This document shows, in pieces, positions 6,477 to 13,515 of a DNA stretch of 20,669 nucleotides. Within the stretch, counting starts at the first letter, position 1; each line of letters opens with the position of its first letter. The notes under the pieces were generated by a model. The model made no database searches and was not told where the DNA came from. It was given only the letters and a program-made list of their open reading frames with translations. The DNA comes from an uncultured Anaerolineales bacterium. GTDB taxonomy: Bacteria; Chloroflexota; Anaerolineae; Anaerolineales; Villigracilaceae. Location: the NCBI GenBank assembly GCA_937928015.1, contig CALFXA010000066.1:1-20669 (forward strand), given 5' to 3'. Position numbers and translations under genes: made by a program.

Positions 6477-6493
6477 TCTTTCCATGATGTTAA
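6465..6493 (-). promoter_or_regulatory. Putative promoter of hisFIE
   Basis: On the minus strand TTAACA (6493-6488), a 17-bp spacer and TACACT (6470-6465) form a plausible sigma-70-type promoter. The start would be near 6458, giving a leader of about 29 nt with the hisF SD. It is weaker than consensus and sits entirely within the two operators. Confidence 0.45.
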
Positions 6494-6500
6494 GTATACT
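6472..6500 (+). promoter_or_regulatory. Promoter of the Xre-type regulator gene
   Basis: TTGACT (6472-6477), a 17-bp spacer and TATACT (6495-6500) form a near-consensus promoter. The -10 ends 7 nt before ATG 6508, so the mRNA is probably leaderless. The -10 lies in the centre of the 34-bp palindrome, which suggests direct autorepression. Confidence 0.82.
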
Positions 6501-6513
6501 TAACATCATGGAA
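6480..6513. promoter_or_regulatory. 34-bp perfect palindromic operator (O2)
   Basis: The sequence reads identically on both strands from 6480 to 6513. The half-site is CATGATGTTAAGTA and the centre is between 6496 and 6497. It covers the xre -10 box, the start codon of xre and the -35 of the putative hisF promoter. It is the obvious binding site for the adjacent HTH protein. Confidence 0.88.
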
Positions 6514-6726
6514 CACAAGAGCGTAGGAAACAACCTCAAAGAAATCCGCTCGAAACTTGGCATGACCCAGGCCGTACTCGCCGAACAAGTTGGAGTTGCC
6601 CGCGTCTCGATCATAGCCATCGAAAACGGACGTTTCATTCCAACCATCGAGACCGCTTTACGCATCAGCCAGGCGCTGAACGTTCCGATTGAAAAGATAT
6701 TCTGGCTGCAGGAGAACAACAAATGA
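6508..6726 (+). CDS. Xre-family HTH transcriptional regulator
   Basis: A 72-aa protein that is almost only a Cro/C1-type HTH. NLKEIRSKLGMTQAVLAEQVGVARVSIIAIENGRFIPTIE shows the Q-x-x-L-A-x-x-x-G-V-x-x-x-x-I turn pattern, and ALRISQALNVPIEKIFW gives the last two helices. It would act as a dimer on the 34-bp palindrome spanning its promoter and start codon. I choose ATG 6508; the upstream in-frame codons from 6466 lie in the promoter and operators. It has no SD and a -10 box 7 nt upstream. Its TGA overlaps the ATG of the following membrane protein. The pair resembles small HTH/membrane-protein modules in which the membrane protein may modulate the regulator, but that role is unproven. It sits on the opposite strand inside the his operon. 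Confidence 0.9.
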   Translation: MEHKSVGNNLKEIRSKLGMTQAVLAEQVGVARVSIIAIENGRFIPTIETALRISQALNVPIEKIFWLQENNK

Positions 6727-7103
6727 AAAAGGAATTCCTTCCATATTACATCTCACGATTTGCGTTTAGCGTGGTCTTCTCCATTCTTGTATGGCACTTT
6801 ACATGGACAGCCGCTATCATGACCTTCGTGTTCTTCGGACTATTCCTGCTCTATCTACACAGCGGTTGGTTCGGCATTGACTTGAACACTCCGCTTTATC
6901 CCCTGCGTCTCGACTCGCACGGACAAAACATTCAGCGGAAGGCTCTCATTGCCGCCATCACTCTCGGCATATTGCTTTATACCTTTGCAGGCTCATGGGT
7001 CTCTGGGCATCTTGCGCTTTCGATTGGGATCATCGCCTATTTCATTTTTCAATTCACACTCTTTATCAAGGCACAAGCCCAAGCGCATCTTTCAAGTCAA
7101 TAG
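6723..7103 (+). CDS. Small membrane protein paired with the Xre regulator
   Basis: A 126-aa protein with about four hydrophobic helices: residues 8-26 (ISRFAFSVVFSILVWHF), 29-46, 75-93 (ALIAAITLGILLYTFAG) and 97-115 (ALSIGIIAYFIFQFTLF). A central extracytoplasmic or cytosolic loop contains GIDLNTPLYPLRLDSHGQ. I recognise no catalytic motif. The ATGA overlap with the xre gene shows co-translation. The last 38 bp overlap the 3' end of hisA on the other strand, and no terminator is visible between them, so antisense transcription into hisA is possible. Function is unknown; by context it could be a partner or sensor for the regulator. Confidence 0.75.
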   Translation: MKKEFLPYYISRFAFSVVFSILVWHFTWTAAIMTFVFFGLFLLYLHSGWFGIDLNTPLYPLRLDSHGQNIQRKALIAAITLGILLYTFAGSWVSGHLALSIGIIAYFIFQFTLFIKAQAQAHLSSQ

Positions 7104-7788
7104 TCCCTTCATACAAAGCTCTTCCAATAATACAGCCAGCCAGGCCCGCATCCTTCGCCGCCTTTACATCGTCGATGGTGTAGACACCGCCTGAGGCGAT
7201 CACGTCCAGGCCGCTGTGGACGGAGAGTTCGCGAGTCGCGGGGATGTTCAGCCCGCTGCCCAGACCGTCGCGGCTGACATCGGTGAAGATAATGGTGCCC
7301 AGCCCGAGGATCCGCATGGAAAAGGTCAGGTTGAGCGCGGACACGCCGCTGCCCTCCTTCCAGCCGCGCGTGCGGACCAACCCGTCGCGCGCGTCGATGC
7401 CCACGGCGATGTGTTCCGCGCCGAAACGGGTCAGCGCCTCGGCCACCACGTCGGGCTGCTCGATGGCGACCGTGCCCAGGATCACGCGGCTGACGCCCAG
7501 GGTCAACGCGGCTTCGATGGAATCCAGCGAACGCATCCCGCCGCCGAATTGCACGCGCGCGCCCAACTTCAGGATCGACTCGAGCGCGGCGCGGTTGGAC
7601 TGGTCGCTTTCTCCGAAAGCTCCATCTAAATTCACAATATGCAGCCAGCTCGCGCCCGCGTCGAGCCAGCGTCTTGCCGTCTCAGCGGGATCGTCGCTGT
7701 AGGCGGTCAGCCGTGCTGGGTCGCCTTCCTTGAGGCGCACCACTTTGCCGCCGCGCAAATCGATGGCAGGATAGATCGTAAAGCTCAT
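7066..7788 (-). CDS. hisA: ProFAR isomerase
   Basis: The (beta/alpha)8 isomerase converts ProFAR to PRFAR, the fourth step of histidine synthesis. At 240 aa it has typical length. Motifs are IYPAIDLRGGKVVRLKEGD (catalytic Asp10), LHIVNLDGAFG, the phosphate loop FGGGMRS, the second catalytic Asp in AVGIDARDG, IFTDVSRDG and the C-terminal phosphate site IASGGVYTIDD. Its start overlaps the stop of hisH by 4 nt (ATGA). Its 3' end is overlapped by 38 bp of a convergent membrane-protein gene. In many operons hisF follows directly; here it does not. Confidence 0.97.
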   Translation of the reverse strand: MSFTIYPAIDLRGGKVVRLKEGDPARLTAYSDDPAETARRWLDAGASWLHIVNLDGAFGESDQSNRAALESILKLGARVQFGGGMRSLDSIEAALTLGVSRVILGTVAIEQPDVVAEALTRFGAEHIAVGIDARDGLVRTRGWKEGSGVSALNLTFSMRILGLGTIIFTDVSRDGLGSGLNIPATRELSVHSGLDVIASGGVYTIDDVKAAKDAGLAGCIIGRALYEGTIDLKDALGLVP

Positions 7789-8396
7789 GCCGCCTCCACA
7801 AAATTCTTTAAGATTTGCAGGCCTACCGCCTGACTCTTCTCAGGGTGGAATTGCACGCCGAAGATGTTCTCCCGCCGCACGGCGCAGGCGTAACGCAGGC
7901 CGTAGTCAGTGAAGGCGATCACGTCGGAGGATTGTTTGGGGAGACAGTAATACGAATGATTGAAGTAGACGTAGGAGCCCGTGGGGACACCTGCGAACAG
8001 GCTGGCGTTCTGGACCTCAAGCTGGTTCCAGCCCGTGTGCGGAATCTTCACCGAGAGCGACTCCTCGAAGCGCACGACCCTGCCTTGCAGCAATCCCAAT
8101 CCCGCGTGCTGACCCATCTCCTCGCCCACGTCGAACAGCGCCTGCATGCCGACGCAGATGCCCAATAGCGGAACGCCGCCCAGGGCCGCTTCGAGGATGG
8201 CGTCTTCCAGTCCGAGCGTCCGCAGGCCCAACATGAAATCGCCGAAGGCCCCCACCCCAGGCAGGACCACGCGTTTGCCCGCCAAAACCTTTTGCGGGTC
8301 ACTGGTGCGCTCCACGTTCGCGCCGACGCTTTCCAGCGCCTTCTGCACCGAACGCAGATTGCCCGTGCCTGCGTCGATCAGGATGATGTCTTTCAT
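7785..8396 (-). CDS. hisH: Imidazole glycerol phosphate synthase, glutamine amidotransferase subunit
   Basis: The 203-aa class I glutamine amidotransferase releases ammonia from glutamine and channels it to HisF. The opening [18 protein letters not shown], the oxyanion/nucleophile segment [12 protein letters not shown] (Cys81) and VQFHPEKSQ with the His-Glu pair give the full catalytic triad. I use ATG 8396, preceded by AAAGGAAG about 5 nt upstream. A longer in-frame extension to 8474 lies inside hisB and lacks family similarity. It overlaps hisB by 4 nt and hisA by 4 nt, so the block is tightly coupled. Confidence 0.96.
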   Translation of the reverse strand: MKDIILIDAGTGNLRSVQKALESVGANVERTSDPQKVLAGKRVVLPGVGAFGDFMLGLRTLGLEDAILEAALGGVPLLGICVGMQALFDVGEEMGQHAGLGLLQGRVVRFEESLSVKIPHTGWNQLEVQNASLFAGVPTGSYVYFNHSYYCLPKQSSDVIAFTDYGLRYACAVRRENIFGVQFHPEKSQAVGLQILKNFVEAA

Positions 8397-8980
8397 AAAC
8401 TTCCTTTCGTAGACGGGATGCTTCCCCCGCGTCGTGGATCGAACTGCGAGGCGGCATCCAGCGCGCGCGCCCAAGCTTTGAACAAGGCTTCGGTCTGATG
8501 ATGATCATCGCGGCCATACAGGACACGCGCATGCAGGTTACAGCGCGCAGTCACCGCAAAGGACTCGAAGAAATGCGGGAACAATGTGGTCGGGATGTTG
8601 CCCACGTACGGTGTGTGCCACTCGGCTTGAACAACCGTGTATGGCCGCCCCGAGAGGTCCACGGCAACGTGCGCCAGGGTCTCATCCATCGGCGCGAAAC
8701 AATCACCCATGCGGACGATGCCGTTGCGGTTACCCAGTGCCTGATCGAAGGCCTGGCCCAACGCCAGCGCCACATCTTCGACCGTGTGGTGCACGTCGAT
8801 GTGCAGGTCGCCTTGCGCCTTGACGGTCAGGTCGAAGAGTCCGTGCACGGCGAGATGCGTCAGCATGTGGTCGAGAAAACCGACGCCCGTGGAAACCTCA
8901 TGCTGGCCTGTGCCATCTAGGTTGAGGCTGATCTCGATCTGGGTCTCGTTTGTCTTTCTTGAAACTTCGCTAAGTCGCAT
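8393..8980 (-). CDS. hisB: Imidazole glycerol-phosphate dehydratase
   Basis: Monofunctional 195-aa dehydratase acting on imidazole glycerol phosphate. Both manganese-binding histidine motifs are present: [14 protein letters not shown] near residue 65 and [17 protein letters not shown] near residue 165. [18 protein letters not shown] provides the first catalytic segment, and [15 protein letters not shown] and SGRPY segments follow in order. There is no fused histidinol-phosphatase domain. I use ATG 8980 because AAAGGAG lies 6 nt upstream; a GTG at 8998 is in frame but would place that SD inside the coding region. A stem-loop lies between it and hisC. Confidence 0.96.
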   Translation of the reverse strand: MRLSEVSRKTNETQIEISLNLDGTGQHEVSTGVGFLDHMLTHLAVHGLFDLTVKAQGDLHIDVHHTVEDVALALGQAFDQALGNRNGIVRMGDCFAPMDETLAHVAVDLSGRPYTVVQAEWHTPYVGNIPTTLFPHFFESFAVTARCNLHARVLYGRDDHHQTEALFKAWARALDAASQFDPRRGGSIPSTKGSL

Positions 8981-9000
8981 AACTTCTCCTTTGTTCACAG

Positions 9001-9032
9001 GTTGGAAAGTTTGAACGTTTCAACTTTCCAAC
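9001..9032. repeat. Intercistronic stem-loop between hisC and hisB
   Basis: GTTGGAAAGTT (9001-9011) and AACTTTCCAAC (9022-9032) are perfect 11-bp inverted arms around a 10-nt loop. It lies in the 61-bp gap between the hisC stop and the hisB SD. It lacks a T-run, so it is more likely an mRNA-stability or spacer hairpin than a terminator. Confidence 0.65.
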
Positions 9033-9041
9033 ATGCCAACA

Positions 9042-10133
9042 TTACAACTGTTTTAGGGCGGTGATCAACATATCCGTATCACTCGGACGTCCCACGCTGA
9101 TACGGATATGGTCACGCAGGCCAGGTTTGTTGAAGTAGCGGATGAAGACACCGTACTCCTGCGCCAGCCGCGACTTGAGTTCGGCGGCGTCACGTCCGCT
9201 CACCTGACAGAGGATGAAATTCGATTGAGTGGGATAGGGTGTCAAGTACGAGATTGCCTGCAACGCTGACATCATCCGCGCACGTTCCTGCTTGAGTTTC
9301 TCCACAGACATCTTCAACTCATCCACATGCGCCAGCGAGACTTGCGCCGCGACGCTGGCTGCCACGTTGACGTTGTACGGTTGTTTGGATTTCCACAACG
9401 TGGGCATCAGCCATTTGGGGAACGCGCCATAGCCGATACGCAGCCCCGCCAGCCCCGCCCATTTGCTGAAGGTCCGCAGCACGACCAGATTCTCGCGTTG
9501 TGGCACTTCGCAGATGCGGCTAAGACCCGCGCCCAGGTCATCCCCCGCAAACTCGATGTAGGCTTCATCGAGGACGACCAGCGTCGGCAGGGTGAGCAAA
9601 GCATACATCACGGCGGGCTCGATCATCGAACCATCGGGGTTGTTGGGAGAGGTCACGAACAGGATCTTCGGTTGATAAGTATCCACCGCCGCGCGGATGG
9701 CGTCCACGTCCAGCGAGAAGTCGGCGCGGCGCGGGACCTCGATGCAGCGCGCGGCGTTCAACTCCGCGTCGAAGGGATACATGCCAAAGGTCGGCGGGCA
9801 GGACAGGATGCATTCGCCCGGTTCGAGCAGCACACGCATCAGCAAGTCGATCAACTCGTCCGCGCCTGCCCCCCCCAGCAAATATTCGGCGGGCACACCC
9901 GTAAAATTTTCAAGTGCCTGACGCAAGGCACGGCTCTCGGGGTCGGGGTAAATGTGAGGAAACTCCATGCTGCCCAATGCTTCGCGCACAGCGGGCAAGG
10001 GTCCGTACGGATTCTCGTTGGCGTCCAGTTTGACGATCTGCGCGGGGTCGCGTCCGATCCGCGCCGAGAGGACTTCGAACGGCTCGATGGGCGTATAGGG
10101 TGGAAGCGATTCGAGGTGGGAGCGAATTTTCAT
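9042..10133 (-). CDS. hisC: Histidinol-phosphate aminotransferase
   Basis: PLP enzyme of fold type I, 363 aa, that moves an amino group from glutamate to imidazole acetol phosphate. Seen in order: KLDANENPYGP at the N terminus, GGAGADELIDLL for cofactor phosphate contact, TSPNNPDGSMI, VVLDEAYIEFAG with the cofactor Asp, and RTFSKWAGLAGLRIGYG with the Schiff-base Lys224. FIRYFNKPGLRDHIRISVG near the C terminus carries the substrate carboxylate Arg. Its ATG overlaps the hisG stop (ATGA). A GGAG within the end of hisG serves as SD. Confidence 0.96.
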   Translation of the reverse strand: MKIRSHLESLPPYTPIEPFEVLSARIGRDPAQIVKLDANENPYGPLPAVREALGSMEFPHIYPDPESRALRQALENFTGVPAEYLLGGAGADELIDLLMRVLLEPGECILSCPPTFGMYPFDAELNAARCIEVPRRADFSLDVDAIRAAVDTYQPKILFVTSPNNPDGSMIEPAVMYALLTLPTLVVLDEAYIEFAGDDLGAGLSRICEVPQRENLVVLRTFSKWAGLAGLRIGYGAFPKWLMPTLWKSKQPYNVNVAASVAAQVSLAHVDELKMSVEKLKQERARMMSALQAISYLTPYPTQSNFILCQVSGRDAAELKSRLAQEYGVFIRYFNKPGLRDHIRISVGRPSDTDMLITALKQL

Positions 10134-11125
10134 CTATTCAACTCCGCCAGCATGGCCGTGTAGCGCGGCGGTTCTTCTTCGAAGATGTAGGTCACAGGCG
10201 AGACGATGATGCCGCTGCCGCCCACCTGTCGCAGCTCGCCGACAGCCTGCGCCAGGTTGTCACGCCGCACCACCACCGTGACCGAGTACCAGGGCTGGCC
10301 CTCGCGCACGATGATCGGGCTGATGGTCGGTCCCTGCAGGCCGCCGACGCTGGTCTCGTTGAACATCTTTTGCGCGATGGCCTCGGGACTTTCGCCGCGC
10401 ATGTTGGCGATGACCAGCAGATTCTCCTTGGCGCGCAGGTGCGCTTCAATGTATTCGAGCAGACGGCGCGCCATCTCCAGCGTCTCGGGCCGCTCTTGCA
10501 AGGCCTTGCGGTTGGCGATCAAGGCCGCCTGCGATAGCTGGATCACGCCATCGGGCAGCGCGCGCAGACGGTTATCCTTGAGCGTCTGACCCGACGAGAC
10601 CAGGTCCGAAATGACGTCGGCGTAGCCGATGGTGGGTGCCGTTTCGAGAGTCCCTTCGGCAGCGATCAGGCTATGCGGAATCCCCTGCTGGCTGAGGAAT
10701 CGCTCGGTCAGGATGGGGAACTTGGTGGCCACCCGCAGCGGTCGGCCCAGGGTAGCAGACCAAGCCTTGAGCGTCGGCAGATCGTTGACCTGATCCCAGG
10801 CTTCGGGCACGGCCAGGGTCAGGGCGCAATGTCCGAACCCGAGCGTGTCGTGCAAGATCAGGATGTCGCCGTTGTCGCCGCGTTTCTCCTCGATGACATC
10901 GATGCCCGTGATGCCGAAGTCCACACTGCCCTGTCGCACGCTGACCACGATGTCGCCCGGGCGCTGAAAGAGGACGCCCAATTCGGGCAACGCGGGGATC
11001 TCCGCCTGATACTGGCGCGGGTTGGGTTTGAACACCGAGAGGCCTGCCTGTGCCAGGAAGCTCATAGCCATATCCTGCAATCGGCCTTTGGAGGGAAGGG
11101 AGAGTCGAACGGTTGGTGTTTGCAT
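10130..11125 (-). CDS. hisG: ATP phosphoribosyltransferase, long form
   Basis: Commits PRPP and ATP to histidine synthesis. The 331-aa protein has the two-lobed catalytic part (LSLPSKGRLQDMAM, DFGITGIDVIEE, and the PRPP loop in EGTLETAPTIGYADVISDLVSSG). A C-terminal regulatory extension of about 80-100 residues (SPIIVREG through VVVRRDNLAQAVGELRQVGGSGIIVSPV) is the ACT-like HisG_C domain that gives feedback by histidine in long-form enzymes. This explains why no hisZ is needed. I use ATG 11125, with AAAGGA 6 nt upstream. A longer frame to 11152 would start inside the attenuator T-run. It is the first structural gene after the his attenuator. Confidence 0.96.
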   Translation of the reverse strand: MQTPTVRLSLPSKGRLQDMAMSFLAQAGLSVFKPNPRQYQAEIPALPELGVLFQRPGDIVVSVRQGSVDFGITGIDVIEEKRGDNGDILILHDTLGFGHCALTLAVPEAWDQVNDLPTLKAWSATLGRPLRVATKFPILTERFLSQQGIPHSLIAAEGTLETAPTIGYADVISDLVSSGQTLKDNRLRALPDGVIQLSQAALIANRKALQERPETLEMARRLLEYIEAHLRAKENLLVIANMRGESPEAIAQKMFNETSVGGLQGPTISPIIVREGQPWYSVTVVVRRDNLAQAVGELRQVGGSGIIVSPVTYIFEEEPPRYTAMLAELNR

Positions 11126-11150
11126 AAAAATCCTTTGGATGGAATTAAAC

Positions 11151-11176
11151 AAAAAGTCCCGACCAGGGTCGGGACT
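11151..11176 (-). terminator. his operon attenuator terminator
   Basis: On the minus strand AGTCCCGACC (11176-11167), loop CT and GGTCGGGACT (11164-11155) form a perfect 10-bp stem followed by TTTT G TTT. It lies between the His-rich leader peptide and hisG. Its 5' arm can instead pair with the leader segment at 11236-11229. Confidence 0.93.
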
Positions 11177-11287
11177 TGATGAGGTACGTGTTGGTTCCTG
11201 TTATCGAACAGGTACGCGCACAGACACCTCCCGACCATACGGGAAGGAAGTGTGATGATGATGCTTGAGCGCGTAAATGACGTTCAT
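11155..11287 (-). promoter_or_regulatory. Histidine transcription attenuator (leader RNA)
   Basis: Four complementary segments can be read in the leader RNA. Segment 1 is TTCCCG (11245-11240). Segment 2 is GGTCGGGAG (11236-11228). Segment 3 is the terminator 5' arm AGTCCCGACC and segment 4 its 3' arm. Pairing 1:2 permits the terminator 3:4. Pairing 2:3 (8 perfect bases, GGTCGGGA with TCCCGACC) blocks it. A ribosome waiting at the four His codons would cover segment 1 and leave segment 2 free, so low charged tRNA-His would favour read-through into hisG. Confidence 0.88.
11201..11287 (-). CDS. hisL: his operon leader peptide with four consecutive His codons
   Basis: A 28-codon open frame from ATG 11287 to TAA 11203-11201. 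It begins MNVIYALK, followed by HHHHTS (His codons 9-12: CAT CAT CAT CAC), and ends VRVPVR. The run of His codons just upstream of mutually exclusive RNA hairpins identifies it as the sensor of his attenuation, not a functional protein. A 6-bp stem CCTGTT/AACAGG with a 4-nt loop (11197-11212) surrounds the stop codon. The -10 box lies 10 nt before the ATG and no SD is seen, so the leader is nearly leaderless. Confidence 0.9.
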   Translation of the reverse strand: MNVIYALKHHHHTSFPYGREVSVRVPVR

Positions 11288-11297
11288 ATTGGGCGGC

Positions 11298-11326
11298 AGT
11301 ATACCAACGGGACGCGGAATTGGCAA
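11298..11326 (-). promoter_or_regulatory. his operon promoter
   Basis: On the minus strand TTGCCA (11326-11321), a 17-bp spacer and TATACT (11303-11298) make a strong promoter just upstream of the leader peptide. It is divergent from the kinase promoter 10 bp away. Confidence 0.87.
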
Positions 11327-11335
11327 GCGCTGTTT

Positions 11336-11363
11336 TTGAAAGCTCGGGCGGCTGGCGTATAAT
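11336..11363 (+). promoter_or_regulatory. Promoter of the KdpD-like kinase gene
   Basis: TTGAAA (11336-11341), a 16-bp spacer and TATAAT (11358-11363) form a good promoter. Six nt separate it from ATG 11370 and no SD is present, so the mRNA is probably leaderless. Confidence 0.85.
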
Positions 11364-11369
11364 CTGCGC

Positions 11370-12821
11370 ATGCGATTGTCCTATGTCACGTCCCATGCGC
11401 TGCGCTATTTCCTGGCGGTCCTGCTGGTCGCTGGGGTGACGGCGGCTTTCTTCACCATGCGCGAGGCGCTGGAGACCTCCATCATCGCCCTGCTCTATCT
11501 TCTGCCGGTGGTGCTGATTACCGTGCTGTGGGGGCTGCGACCTGGCATCACCACCGCCGCGCTGGCATTCTTCGCCTTCAATTATTTTTTCATCAAGCCC
11601 TATTACACATTGGCTGTACACCAGGCAGGCGACCTGGTGGTGCTGATGGTCTTCCTGATCGTGGCGGTGGTCATCAGTCAGTTGGTGGGACGCGCCCAAG
11701 CAGGGACTCTAGCCGCCACTGCCCGCGAGCGGGAGGCGACTCAACTCTACGAACTGAGCACCGCATTGACGGGTCTGCACGATGATCGCACCATCGCAGA
11801 AATCCTCGCCAGGCAGGTGCAGGCCACCGCCAACGGAGAGCACGTCGAGATTCACATTCAGGGTGCGGACGATGCCTATTGTCTGCCCGAGACACAGGTT
11901 CCCGCCCGCGCCCCCGAGTTGACCGTCCCCATCCAGGCGGCGCGCGGCATCCTCGGCGAAATCCGCTTGTGGCGCGCGGCACCCGCCATTTCGTCCAGTG
12001 AAAAGCGGTTGTTGCAGACCTTCGCCAGTCAGGGCGCGCTGGCGCTCGAACGGGCGCGCCTGGCCCAGGCCGAATCGCGCGCACGCGTCCTCGAAGAGAG
12101 TGACCGCTTGAAATCGGTGCTGCTCTCCTCGGTTTCGCACGAGCTGCGCACGCCGCTCTCGACCATCAAAGCAGCCGCTTCCAGCCTGCGGCGGGACGAG
12201 GTCAGTTGGGATTCGCTGGCGCGCGTCGAGTTGATCGCCGCCATCGACGACGAGGCCGACCACCTGAACATGCTGGTCGGCAACCTACTCGACATGTCGC
12301 GCATCGAGTCGGGAGCACTCAAACCCAAGCGCGAATGGAACATCCTACCCGAGATTCTCGGCAGCGTGCTGGCGCGTATGCGTCATGCCATCGAAGATCA
12401 CAGGCTCAACGTGGATGTGCCCGAGGGCCTGCCGATGGTTCCCGTCGATTATGTGCAAATGGAACAGGTCTTTACCAACCTGATCAGCAACAGCCTGAAG
12501 TATGCGCCCACGGCCTCGGTCATCCGCATCCATGCCAAGGTCGAGGGCGAGGCCGTCCATGTGCAGGTCAGCAACCAGGGGCCACAGATTCCGCCCGAGC
12601 ATCTCGAACGCATCTTCGACAAGTTCTACCGTATCACCGCCGCCGACCGCGTGACGGGCACGGGGCTGGGACTGTCGATCTGCAAAGGCATCATAGAGGC
12701 ACACGGCGGACGCATCTGGGCCGAGAACGTGAGCGACGGTCTGGCCTTCAACTTCACCCTGCCTCTCCTCTGGGAAGGTTCCCCGCCCCCGCAACTCCCG
12801 CCCGACACGGAGATCGAATGA
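11370..12821 (+). CDS. KdpD-like sensor histidine kinase lacking the N-terminal KdpD domain
   Basis: A 483-aa membrane kinase that would sense ionic or turgor state and phosphorylate the partner regulator. Residues 10-105 form three to four membrane helices of the KdpD DUF4118 type (FAFNYFFIKPYYTL is typical of it). A GAF-like segment follows (about 125-230), then HisKA with SVSHELRTPLSTIKAAASSLR (His257). The ATPase domain has N-box QVFTNLISNSLKYAP, FDKFYR and GTGLGLSICKGIIEAHGG. The 350 or so residues of KdpD with the Kdp sensor and USP domains are absent, so this matches only the C-terminal half of E. coli KdpD. A USP-like protein is encoded separately 900 bp downstream. The stop overlaps the start of the regulator gene (ATGA). 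Confidence 0.9.
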   Translation: MRLSYVTSHALRYFLAVLLVAGVTAAFFTMREALETSIIALLYLLPVVLITVLWGLRPGITTAALAFFAFNYFFIKPYYTLAVHQAGDLVVLMVFLIVAVVISQLVGRAQAGTLAATAREREATQLYELSTALTGLHDDRTIAEILARQVQATANGEHVEIHIQGADDAYCLPETQVPARAPELTVPIQAARGILGEIRLWRAAPAISSSEKRLLQTFASQGALALERARLAQAESRARVLEESDRLKSVLLSSVSHELRTPLSTIKAAASSLRRDEVSWDSLARVELIAAIDDEADHLNMLVGNLLDMSRIESGALKPKREWNILPEILGSVLARMRHAIEDHRLNVDVPEGLPMVPVDYVQMEQVFTNLISNSLKYAPTASVIRIHAKVEGEAVHVQVSNQGPQIPPEHLERIFDKFYRITAADRVTGTGLGLSICKGIIEAHGGRIWAENVSDGLAFNFTLPLLWEGSPPPQLPPDTEIE

Positions 12822-13513
12822 GCAACGCGCCGCACATCCTCGTCATCGACGACGAGCTGCAGATCCAACGCGCCATCCGCACCATCCTGACCGAGAAGGG
12901 ATTCCAGGTCAGCACCGCCAGCCGCGGCGAAGAAGGCCTGACCCTGGCCGCGGCCCATGAGCCCGACATCGTCATCCTCGACCTGGGCCTGCCCGACATC
13001 GACGGCATCGAGGTCACACGCCGCCTGCGCGAGTGGACGCAGTGCCCGATCCTGATCCTCTCGGTGCGCGACAGCGAACGCGACAAGGTGGCCGCCCTCG
13101 ATCAGGGCGCCGACGATTACCTGACCAAACCCTTCGGCATCGAGGAATTGCTGGCGCGCGTGCGCGTGGCGCTGCGTCACTCCAGCAGCCGACAGGGGAC
13201 GCAGAGCAAACTCGTCAAGGCGGGCGACTTGTCGATTGACCTAGCCTGGCATCTGGTCAAACGCGGCGAGGAGGAGATCAAGCTGACAGGCACCGAATAC
13301 AAGCTGCTGGCCTACCTGGCCGCCAATCATGGACGCGTGCTCACCCATCAAAGCATCCTTACCCACGTCTGGGGTCCCGCCGACGCCGACCACACCGAAT
13401 ACCTGCGTGTCTACATGCGCCAGTTGCGCAAGAAGCTCGAAACTGATCCCGAGCAGCCGCAATATATCCTCACCGAGCCTGGCATCGGATATCGGTTCAT
13501 TGCGGATGAATGA
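12818..13513 (+). CDS. kdpE: KdpE-like OmpR-family response regulator
   Basis: A 231-aa two-domain regulator. The receiver domain has the acidic pair D11-D12, phosphoacceptor Asp55 in VILDLGLPD and Lys104 in LTKPFG. The winged-helix DNA-binding domain (about 135-230) shows KLTGTEYKLLAYLAANHGRVLTHQ, VWGP and YLRVYMRQLRKKLE with the final GIGYRF hairpin, all as in KdpE. It follows the kinase with a 4-nt overlap, so the two proteins are a cognate pair. No kdpFABC operon lies in the window. The nearest candidates for control are the potassium transport genes downstream, which start 240 bp away after a terminator. Confidence 0.92.
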   Translation: MSNAPHILVIDDELQIQRAIRTILTEKGFQVSTASRGEEGLTLAAAHEPDIVILDLGLPDIDGIEVTRRLREWTQCPILILSVRDSERDKVAALDQGADDYLTKPFGIEELLARVRVALRHSSSRQGTQSKLVKAGDLSIDLAWHLVKRGEEEIKLTGTEYKLLAYLAANHGRVLTHQSILTHVWGPADADHTEYLRVYMRQLRKKLETDPEQPQYILTEPGIGYRFIADE

Positions 13514-13515
13514 CT

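Noticed and set aside
7785..8474. Longer hisH start at 8474
   Set aside because: The extra 26 residues lie in hisB and do not resemble HisH; ATG 8396 has a proper SD.
9327..10163. 278-codon open frame antisense to hisC
   Set aside because: hisC has all catalytic motifs; the antisense translation has Arg/His-rich composition typical of a shadow frame.
12206..12817. N-terminal extension of the KdpE-like frame
   Set aside because: The frame stays open inside the kinase gene, but family similarity begins at MSNAPHILVIDDE (12818), which overlaps the kinase stop by ATGA.
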